Assembly (NCBI GenBank): GCA_003450555.1
Contig: DMFQ01000342.1
Location: 1 to 11,528, forward strand
DNA length: 11,528 nucleotides
Direction: 5' to 3'
From: Ktedonobacter sp.
GTDB taxonomy: Bacteria > Chloroflexota > Ktedonobacteria > Ktedonobacterales > Ktedonobacteraceae
Shown: positions 6,873 through 11,528 of the stretch, one piece after another
Layout: every line of letters starts with the position of its first letter
Position numbering within the stretch: position 1 is the first letter of the stretch
The notes under the pieces: model-generated
Databases searched by the model: none
What the model was told of the DNA's origin: nothing
Seen by the model: only the letters and a program-made list of their open reading frames with translations
Translations under genes and position numbers: made by a program

Positions 6873-8303
6873 CTAGACATCATAGTAGAGTGCGAACTCG
6901 ATGGGGGCCGGGCGCAAGCGTACCTCATCGGCCTGAGCTCGTTTTAATTCGACATAATGTTCCAGGACATCTGTAGTAAACACATCACCCTCAAGCAAGA
7001 AGCTGTGGTCGTCCTCCAGTGCATTCAAGGCGTCGTGTAGCGAGCCAGGGACGGAGCGAATCTCGCGCAACTCTTCTTTCGACATGTGGAACAGGTCGCG
7101 GTCTACCGGACCGTAACCGTGCTCACTTGGCTCGATCTCACGGCGGATACCATCGAGGCCTGCCATGAGCAGCGCTGAGAAAGCCAGGTAAGGGTTCGCC
7201 GTCGGATCTGGTGGGCGGAACTCGATACGTTTAGCTGATGGACATTCAGTGAGCGGGATACGTACAGCGGCGCTACGATTGCCCTTGGAAAAAACCAGGT
7301 TAACAGGTGCTTCATAGCCCGGTACGAGACGCTTATAGCTGTTGGTGGTGGAAGCGACAATGGCCATCAGGGCCGGGGCATGCGTCAGCAGACCACCGAC
7401 ATAGTAACGGGCCATTTGGGAAAGACCTGCATAGCCTTCGCCATCATAGAAGAGTGGCTTTTCGCCGCTCCACAGGCTTTGATGGACGTGCATCCCCGAT
7501 CCGTTGTCACCGTAGATGGGCTTAGGCATGAAGGTGACGGATTTGCCGTGCTTGCGTGCCGTATTCTTCACCACATACTTGTAGAGCATCAGATTATCTG
7601 CGGTCTTCAAAAGCGTGTTGAAACGGATATCGATTTCTGACTGACCAGCTGCACCGACCTCGTGGTGTTGCGCCTCGACCAGTACGCCTAGATCTTCAAG
7701 GAGCAGAGCCATCTCACTGCGCAAATCTTGTAGGGTGTCGTTAGGGGCAACGGGGAAGTATCCCTCTTTCACGCGCATGCGGTGTCCCAGGTTTGGCGTG
7801 CCATTACGTGAACTATTCCAATGAGCTTCCTCTGAATCTACCTCCGCGTATTGGATATTATCGGAGGAGTTGAAGCGCACATTATCGAAGATGAAAAATT
7901 CAGCTTCAGGGCCAAAGTAGCTAGTTTCAGCGATGCCACTTGAGCGAAGATAAGCCTCGGCCTTGCTTGCAATGTAACGCGCGTCGCGGCTATATGGCTT
8001 TTTGCGCCTGCCAGGACCGGGATGAGCAATATTACAGGCCAGGCTCAGTGTTGGTACGGCAGTGAAGGGATCCATAATAGCGGTATCAGGATCGGGGATA
8101 ATGAGCATATCGCTTTCATTGATGGTCTGGAAACCGCGCACGCTCGAGCCATCAAAAGCTTTCCCCTCGATGAAGGTTTCCTCTTCAAGTTCACGCATAG
8201 GTACGCTAAAATGCTGCCAGGTTCCCGGTAAATCTACAAATTTGAAGTCAACCATTCTTGCGCCGCGTTCTTTGGCGAATTGCAATACTTCTTCCGGTGT
8301 CAT
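6873..8303 (-). CDS. glnA: Glutamine synthetase, type I
   Basis: This enzyme joins ammonia to glutamate using ATP. At 476 residues it has the length of I-beta enzymes. Seen are FDGSSVRGF (50-58), metal ligands in FGPEAEFFIFD (Glu133, Glu135) and in HHEVGAAGQSEIDIRF (Glu215, Glu223), His272 in GSGMHVHQS, NSYKRLVPGYEAPV (321-334), SKGNRSAAVRIP and RIEFRPPDPTANPY (359-372). The SDNIQYAEVDSEEAHWNS stretch resembles the I-beta insertion. The position that carries the adenylylated Tyr in I-beta enzymes is Phe405 here (DLFHMSKEE; codon 7089-7091), so that control by adenylylation looks lost. The start is ATG with AAGGAG about 10 bases upstream. Regulation must lie in the long upstream region; no known GlnR-type site was recognised. 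Confidence 0.96.
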   Translation of the reverse strand: MTPEEVLQFAKERGARMVDFKFVDLPGTWQHFSVPMRELEEETFIEGKAFDGSSVRGFQTINESDMLIIPDPDTAIMDPFTAVPTLSLACNIAHPGPGRRKKPYSRDARYIASKAEAYLRSSGIAETSYFGPEAEFFIFDNVRFNSSDNIQYAEVDSEEAHWNSSRNGTPNLGHRMRVKEGYFPVAPNDTLQDLRSEMALLLEDLGVLVEAQHHEVGAAGQSEIDIRFNTLLKTADNLMLYKYVVKNTARKHGKSVTFMPKPIYGDNGSGMHVHQSLWSGEKPLFYDGEGYAGLSQMARYYVGGLLTHAPALMAIVASTTNSYKRLVPGYEAPVNLVFSKGNRSAAVRIPLTECPSAKRIEFRPPDPTANPYLAFSALLMAGLDGIRREIEPSEHGYGPVDRDLFHMSKEELREIRSVPGSLHDALNALEDDHSFLLEGDVFTTDVLEHYVELKRAQADEVRLRPAPIEFALYYDV

Positions 8304-8563
8304 GCCTTTTGTTCTCCTTGTCGCTCTATCCCGGCTCCATTGCTGGAATGGTTGGCATCTTTTGCCTTCTCTGGCGTTTAGATATTTTATACAATAGTCT
8401 GAAAATTCTCAGCACTTTGCTGATTGAATATACCTGCTACTATGATAATACACTCTTCTATTCGTTGCTATAGATAGTTTGCCAGAAAGTGATGACGTGA
8501 AATTTGGGCACCTTGCACAAAAACACTGTCGATCACGGGTGAAGCACAACAACTATTGTTTGC
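8304..8563. promoter_or_regulatory. Divergent spacer holding the glnA upstream region
   Basis: No gene was found in this AT-rich stretch. On the minus strand a candidate -10 TATAAA (8386-8391) has only a poor -35 17 bases away, so it may depend on an activator. An imperfect palindrome CTGAAAATTCTCAG (8399-8412) lies in the spacer of that candidate promoter, followed by CAGCA-CTT-TGCTG (8410-8422). These are plausible operator positions for nitrogen control of glnA, but this is inferred from position only. Confidence 0.35.
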
Positions 8564-8592
8564 TTGCGTCTGACAGGGTAAGAGAGTAAAAT
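8564..8592 (+). promoter_or_regulatory. Candidate promoter of the membrane-anchored protein gene
   Basis: TTGCGT (8564-8569) and TAAAAT (8587-8592) are separated by 17 bases. The -10 is a five-of-six match and the -35 is weaker. The expected start is about 8599, some 24 bases before the ATG, leaving a short leader that contains the strong ribosome site GGAGGAG. Confidence 0.5.
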
Positions 8593-8622
8593 AAGCTGCA
8601 TTACAACCTGGAGGAGGAGCTA

Positions 8623-9234
8623 ATGGACAGACAACAGTCGTCTCACTCAATGCCCTTACCGCAGCAGCCAGCTCCCCGTCAATCGCGCGGTAAACAATTG
8701 TGGCGCATCGCCATTCCCACAAGTTTGTTCCTATTTGGCATGGTATTTGGGATAATAGCTCTGTTAATCTCTCTGTTAGTAATTTCTGGTAATCGGCCAG
8801 TACTTTCTACAGCGCAATCTCCCCAGAGGAGCGACATTCTCGTACAGGCTGGCAATCAATACATTACCCATCTTGTGCAGAGAGACTTGCAGGCTTCGGG
8901 GTTGGTGAACGCCTCAGATGTAGCAGTTACTATGGCACAGGGTGATCAAATGACGATCAGCGGAGATGAACAGATACTTTTTGGGGTATCCAGACCCTTC
9001 AGCGTTATAGTCCAACCCATTATTCGCTCCTGTCAGCTTGAGATGCACGTGCTTCATGCTGATCTCGCCGGTATTCCGCTAACCAGCTTTATCGCAAATT
9101 TTGAAGGTCGCATCAATCAAGAGTTGTTCGCAAAATCAGGCAGTCTGCCAAATGGCTTTGAATATTGCAAAACGAGTGTACGTACCGATCCCCAGCAAGG
9201 CTTACTGATTACGTTTTCTGCAAAGCCTGTGTAG
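8623..9234 (+). CDS. Single-pass membrane-anchored protein of unknown function
   Basis: The product has 203 residues. A short polar, Pro/Gln-rich and basic N-terminus (1-28) precedes one hydrophobic helix (about 29-54, LFLFGMVFGIIALLISLLVI), with no lipobox or clear signal-peptidase site. The remaining ~145 residues would face outside under the positive-inside rule. That domain alternates beta-like stretches (VAVTMAQGDQMTISG, SVIVQPIIRSCQLEMHV, GLLITFSA), includes two cysteines (137 and 182) that could form a disulfide, and has an ADLAGIPLTSFIANFEGRIN segment. The pattern is loosely like DUF2993/LmeA or YpmS-type lipid-associated domains, but I do not recognise the family with confidence. The start is ATG with GGAGGAG just upstream. 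A weak hairpin with eight T follows the stop. Confidence 0.8.
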   Translation: MDRQQSSHSMPLPQQPAPRQSRGKQLWRIAIPTSLFLFGMVFGIIALLISLLVISGNRPVLSTAQSPQRSDILVQAGNQYITHLVQRDLQASGLVNASDVAVTMAQGDQMTISGDEQILFGVSRPFSVIVQPIIRSCQLEMHVLHADLAGIPLTSFIANFEGRINQELFAKSGSLPNGFEYCKTSVRTDPQQGLLITFSAKPV

Positions 9235-9246
9235 AGGAGCTTAGTA

Positions 9247-9275
9247 GCCTATGCACATGCGGGCAAGTTTTTTTT
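9247..9275 (+). terminator. Weak terminator after the membrane-protein gene
   Basis: GCCT (9247-9250) can pair with GGGC (9261-9264), and eight T follow at 9268-9275. The stem is short (4 bp with a G-T pair), so it is only a tentative intrinsic terminator, 12 bases past the stop codon. Confidence 0.35.
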
Positions 9276-9277
9276 AC

Positions 9278-9306
9278 TTTACAAAAAGCTAGCTACCATG
9301 TATACT
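9278..9306 (+). promoter_or_regulatory. Promoter of the alaS T-box leader
   Basis: TTTACA (9278-9283) and TATACT (9301-9306) are each five of six matches to consensus and are separated by exactly 17 bases. Transcription would start near 9313, giving a leader of roughly 410 bases to the attenuator. A TTGACA at 9306-9311 has no suitable -10 and was not chosen. Confidence 0.65.
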
Positions 9307-9329
9307 TGACATATAACATATGGTCAGTC

Positions 9330-9729
9330 GTCACGAGGGACGAGTACACATTGGTGCGATGAGCAGCGAGTTGGTGATAGTGAGAGTCCAACATCCGTTG
9401 CCGTGTGGAATGCCTCCCCCTGGTTTGGCGAGCAGAGTCCGCCAGACCACGACGCAGGATGAACGCAGTCAGTACTTGAGAGTACTGGCAGCCGGTAGTT
9501 CTTGCCGGAAGCCCCCGTTACCATAGGGCAAAGCATCGAATGTGCGCCACGTATGAGCTTCATTTCCTTCTGAGATGAATTGCTCAGTCGAATTGCATTC
9601 CGTGCTTGTAGAGTGGGAAGCTGTACTGCGCCTGGCGTGGTTCACTTCCAATACGGGTGGTACCACGGGCCGCAAACAATCAAATCAAGCCCGCCCCGAC
9701 ATTATGTGTCGGGGCGGGCTTTTTGTTTT
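9330..9729 (+). promoter_or_regulatory. T-box riboswitch, tRNA-Ala-responsive (GCC specifier)
   Basis: This leader senses uncharged tRNA and allows readthrough into alaS when alanyl-tRNA is scarce. Stem I starts around GACGAGTAC (9339-9347). Its distal part, GCGAGTTGGTGATAGTGAGAG, resembles the family's AG bulge and apical loop; GTTGG (9370-9374) pairs with CCAAC (9388-9392). The specifier appears to be GCC (9412-9414, in GGAATGCCTCC), an Ala codon read by tRNA-Ala(GGC). A further hairpin is CAGTACT-TGAG-AGTACTG (9470-9487). The T-box sequence is CGGGTGGTACCACGG (9654-9668). Its TGGT is complementary to the ACCA end expected of uncharged tRNA-Ala. The antiterminator can be drawn with CGGG (9654-9657) pairing CCCG (9695-9698) and CGGGC (9666-9670) pairing GCCCG (9689-9693), using the 5' half of the terminator. 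Confidence 0.92.
9688..9729 (+). terminator. T-box attenuator terminator before alaS
   Basis: A perfect 13-bp GC-rich stem joins AGCCCGCCCCGAC (9688-9700) and GTCGGGGCGGGCT (9708-9720) with loop ATTATGT, then a T run broken by one G (9720-9729). Its 5' arm is shared with the antiterminator, so the two structures exclude each other. Confidence 0.93.
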
Positions 9730-9782
9730 GAACAATGTTATGCAAGGTCAGTTTGTTAAAAAAGCAGAGAGGATTCAACGTT

Positions 9783-11045
9783 ATGAAGAGTAGTGACATT
9801 CGACAGACATTTTTAGATTTTTTTGAAGGCAAAGGTCATGTAAAGCTTGCCAGTAGTTCACTGGTACCCACACATGATCCAACGTTGTTGTTTACCAATG
9901 CGGGCATGGTGCAGTTTAAAGATACATTTTTAGGGGTAGAGCAGCGACCTTACAACCGAGCTTGTACTATTCAGAAGTGCCTGCGTGTTTCTGGCAAGCA
10001 TAATGATTTAGAGAGCGTTGGTCCATCACCGCGACACCACACCTTCTTCGAGATGCTGGGGAACTTTTCATTCGGGGACTACTTTAAACGGGAGGCAATT
10101 CGCTATGCCTGGGAACTGATGACACAGGTGTTTCGGCTTCCAGTAGAGCGCCTCTGGATCACTGTCTATATCGATGACGACGAAGCCGTGCAGCTCTGGC
10201 AAGAAGTAGGCGTTGATAGGCAGCGCATTCTCCGTTTTGGCGAGAAGGAGAACTTCTGGACCATGGGTGAAACAGGGCCTTGTGGACCATGTTCGGAAAT
10301 TCACTACTATCAAGGATCGGACATCAATGCTCAAAAAGCGGAGAGAATCAATGCCGATGACGATGACTATATGGAAATATGGAATCTTGTCTTTGTGCAG
10401 TACAATCGCGATGAGCAAGGTAACGTGACTCCTCTATCCAGTCCTTCTGTTGACACTGGTATGGGACTGGAGCGCTTAACTTCCGTGCTCCAGGGTGTCA
10501 AAACGAACTATGAGACCGACCTGTTTCAACCCATAATCCAGAGACTCATGGAGTTAACCGGTAAAGATAAGGACCACTATCGAGGGCATTACGCGTCCTA
10601 CAACACAATTGCTGATCATAGCAGGGCGATTGCGTTTCTCATTGCAGATGGCATTTGCCCTGGCAATGGCGGGCGGGATTATGTCCTGCGGCGTATTATT
10701 CGCCGCGCTGCTTATGTAGGGAAAACACTTGGCTTTGAGCGTCCATTTCTTGCAAGTATTGTTGATGTGGTGATTGACACCATGAGGGAGTGGCATCCAG
10801 ATTTGTGCAGTAAGAGAAAGATCATCGGCGAAGTGACAACTGCCGAGGAGGAGCGTTTTAATCGCACTCTGTCAACTGGCCTACGCTACCTGGAAGTGGT
10901 GATTGATCAGATGATGAAGCAGGAGGTGACGATGTTACCAGGGAGAGAAGCCTTCAAGCTTCACGATACCTACGGTTTCCCACTCGATCTGACACAGAAA
11001 ATTCTTGCCGAGCGTGGCCTGGACGTCCAATGTAGCAGAATATGA
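9783..11045 (+). CDS. alaS: Alanyl-tRNA synthetase, catalytic half only; frameshifted and truncated (possible pseudogene)
   Basis: The 420-residue frame covers the class II catalytic core and the start of the tRNA-recognition region of AlaRS. RxTFLDFFxxKGH opens the domain; motif 2 is HHTFFEMLGNFSFGDYFK (85-102), GPCGPCSEIHY (165-175) is family-typical, motif 3 is DTGMGLERL (224-232), and HDTYGFPLDLTQKILAERGL (394-413) marks the end of the normal core. A full AlaRS has about 870 residues; the editing domain and C-Ala are missing. At 11031 the frame turns into CSRI and stops. Skipping one base restores VAEYEEGRREQQERSRVAMQ and continues to a stop at 11110-11112, giving 442 residues, still without editing motifs. 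The start is the ATG with AGAGAGGA about 10 bases upstream; an upstream ATG (9735) adds 16 unlikely residues. T-box controlled. A full-length alaS elsewhere is expected. Confidence 0.85.
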   Translation: MKSSDIRQTFLDFFEGKGHVKLASSSLVPTHDPTLLFTNAGMVQFKDTFLGVEQRPYNRACTIQKCLRVSGKHNDLESVGPSPRHHTFFEMLGNFSFGDYFKREAIRYAWELMTQVFRLPVERLWITVYIDDDEAVQLWQEVGVDRQRILRFGEKENFWTMGETGPCGPCSEIHYYQGSDINAQKAERINADDDDYMEIWNLVFVQYNRDEQGNVTPLSSPSVDTGMGLERLTSVLQGVKTNYETDLFQPIIQRLMELTGKDKDHYRGHYASYNTIADHSRAIAFLIADGICPGNGGRDYVLRRIIRRAAYVGKTLGFERPFLASIVDVVIDTMREWHPDLCSKRKIIGEVTTAEEERFNRTLSTGLRYLEVVIDQMMKQEVTMLPGREAFKLHDTYGFPLDLTQKILAERGLDVQCSRI

Positions 11046-11112
11046 AGAAGGAAGGCGTGAACAGCAGGAACGTTCGCGTGTAGCGATGCAGTTGAAACGT
11101 AGTAGGAGATGA
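11032..11112 (+). pseudogene. alaS: Out-of-frame continuation of alaS
   Basis: One base out of register with the main frame, this stretch reads VAEYEEGRREQQERSRVAMQ and six further residues, then TGA at 11110-11112. It resembles the FExxMxxQRERSR segment that normally follows DTYGFPLDLT...ERG in AlaRS, so it is a remnant of the original reading frame. The sequence after it no longer resembles the synthetase in any frame. Confidence 0.7.
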
Positions 11113-11124
11113 AGGCTTGGCCGT

Positions 11125-11167
11125 ACTGTTAGAGAGGGTGGTACAAGATTGACTCCTCTCTAACAGT
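11125..11167 (+). other. Hairpin resembling a T-box antiterminator, downstream of truncated alaS
   Basis: ACTGTTAGAGAGG (11125-11137) and CCTCTCTAACAGT (11155-11167) are perfect 13-base complements. The loop contains the T-box core: AGGGTGGTAC (11135-11144) matches all ten first bases of the AGGGUGGNACCGCG consensus, though the next four do not fit. Folded like an antiterminator, G11138 pairs with T11154 or lies beside the stem, TGGTACA forms a seven-base bulge, and AG/CT closes a small second helix. No T run follows and no Stem I lies upstream, because that DNA is alaS coding sequence. Confidence 0.55.
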
Positions 11168-11197
11168 GCAGTGCTGGTCCTTGAAACTATTTCTTCG

Positions 11198-11528
11198 CTA
11201 CAGGTATTCGATGATGTTTTCGCACTTCAAGCGCAAGGTGATGCGCTGCTCTTTTGAGAACTGCTCCTCCATTTGCCGTTTAGCAGTCTCCTCGCCGTGA
11301 TAGCGTGCTGCTAAACGATAGATATCATGGTGTGCAGTCTCTTGATCCTCATTCATTTCAACAATGCCACTGATCGTCACGTAGGTGTAGCCATTCTCAA
11401 CACAGATTGAAATACGCGGATCGCGTTTCATGTTGAGGTCTTTGACACGGCCAGCCTTAGTGTTCATCATAATGGTATCTCCTTCAAGGAGGTACCACAT
11501 AGTGGTGAGTTGTGGCGAGCCATCTTTA
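11198..11528 (-). CDS. PPOX-class (pyridoxamine 5'-phosphate oxidase-like) flavin/F420-dependent protein, 5' end outside window
   Basis: The frame stays open to the right edge, so the N-terminus is missing; an internal ATG at 11500 is not the likely start. Visible sequence runs KDGSPQLTTMWYLLEGDTIMMNTKAGRVKDLNMKRDPRISICVENGYTYVTISGIVEM, matching the split beta-barrel pattern DGxPxxxxxWfxxdGDtixxnT...R.KxxNlxRDPRvsl of PPOX-class proteins. This barrel binds FMN or F420; TIGR03618-like F420-dependent reductases are the closest by eye. The remaining C-terminal part is helical and ends ITLRLKCENIIEYL, as in such proteins (barrel strand then end). The stop is at 11198-11200. The substrate and cofactor cannot be settled from this piece. 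It converges on the truncated alaS. Confidence 0.82.
   Translation of the reverse strand, partial: KDGSPQLTTMWYLLEGDTIMMNTKAGRVKDLNMKRDPRISICVENGYTYVTISGIVEMNEDQETAHHDIYRLAARYHGEETAKRQMEEQFSKEQRITLRLKCENIIEYL

Noticed and set aside
8258..8473. Open frame on the plus strand with hydrophobic residues, running out of the glnA 5' end
   Set aside because: It overlaps glnA antisense, has no ribosome site, and its codons are the shadow of glnA and its AT-rich upstream region.
9306..9311. TTGACA as -35 of the T-box leader
   Set aside because: At 16-18 bases downstream there is only TCGTCAC-like sequence, while TTTACA-17-TATACT just upstream is a better pair.
9469..9675. Minus-strand and plus-strand open frames across the T-box leader
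   Set aside because: They fall on structured RNA elements, have no ribosome sites and no recognisable protein.
9735..9782. Earlier ATG as alaS start (adds MLCKVSLLKKQRGFNV)
   Set aside because: It falls right behind the terminator T run, lacks a good ribosome site and the extra residues do not match AlaRS, whereas MKSSDIRQTFL is the usual start.
11108..11154. A third frame reading DEGLAVLLERVVQD as possible further alaS
   Set aside because: It would need a second frameshift, does not match the AlaRS editing domain, and coincides with the stem-loop.

Overview
The window reads as bacterial chromosome with mostly housekeeping genes on both strands. The mix suggests Chloroflexota, possibly a Ktedonobacteria-type genome: SMC, flavin-dependent ThyX, a solo excisionase-like HTH, type I-beta-like glutamine synthetase, and alaS behind a transcription-attenuating T-box. 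That assignment is inference from family resemblance only; no 16S gene is present. No CRISPR array, prophage, transposase or tRNA gene was found.

Layout, left to right. Bases 1-2124 (+) are the C-terminal part of an SMC ATPase cut by the window edge, running from the hinge to the ABC head. Next is a 5S rRNA gene (~2233-2352, +) with its own consensus promoter and terminator and no 16S or 23S beside it. A class-V PLP aminotransferase (2383-3549, -) follows, diverging from a GNAT acetyltransferase (~3677-4210, +). The GNAT gene converges on a run of minus-strand genes, read right to left: glnA (6873-8303), moaA (5695-6690), a small excisionase-type DNA-binding protein (5270-5473) and thyX (4282-5202). 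The 67-base gap suggests the small HTH gene and thyX may be cotranscribed. moaA has its own promoter, and a striking near-perfect hairpin separates it from glnA. A 319-base divergent regulatory region separates glnA from an unidentified single-pass membrane protein gene (8623-9234, +).

The most unusual part is 9278-11167. A promoter drives a long T-box leader with a GCC (Ala) specifier, a T-box sequence and a strong terminator with a mutually exclusive antiterminator. It precedes an alanyl-tRNA synthetase gene that encodes only the catalytic and tRNA-recognition half. The frame is broken at about 11031; an alternative frame restores family-like sequence for 26 codons and then also stops, so the editing and C-Ala domains are absent. 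Immediately downstream lies a 13-bp hairpin whose loop repeats the T-box core GGGTGGTAC, with a 7-base bulge like a T-box antiterminator. The window closes with the 5'-truncated (by the edge) part of a PPOX/flavin-type small oxidoreductase on the minus strand.

Other points of interest are a glutamine synthetase with Phe in place of the adenylylatable Tyr, a ThyX whose signature motif has one residue more than canonical spacing, and a 5S transcript in which the processing stem and the terminator hairpin share the same strand.
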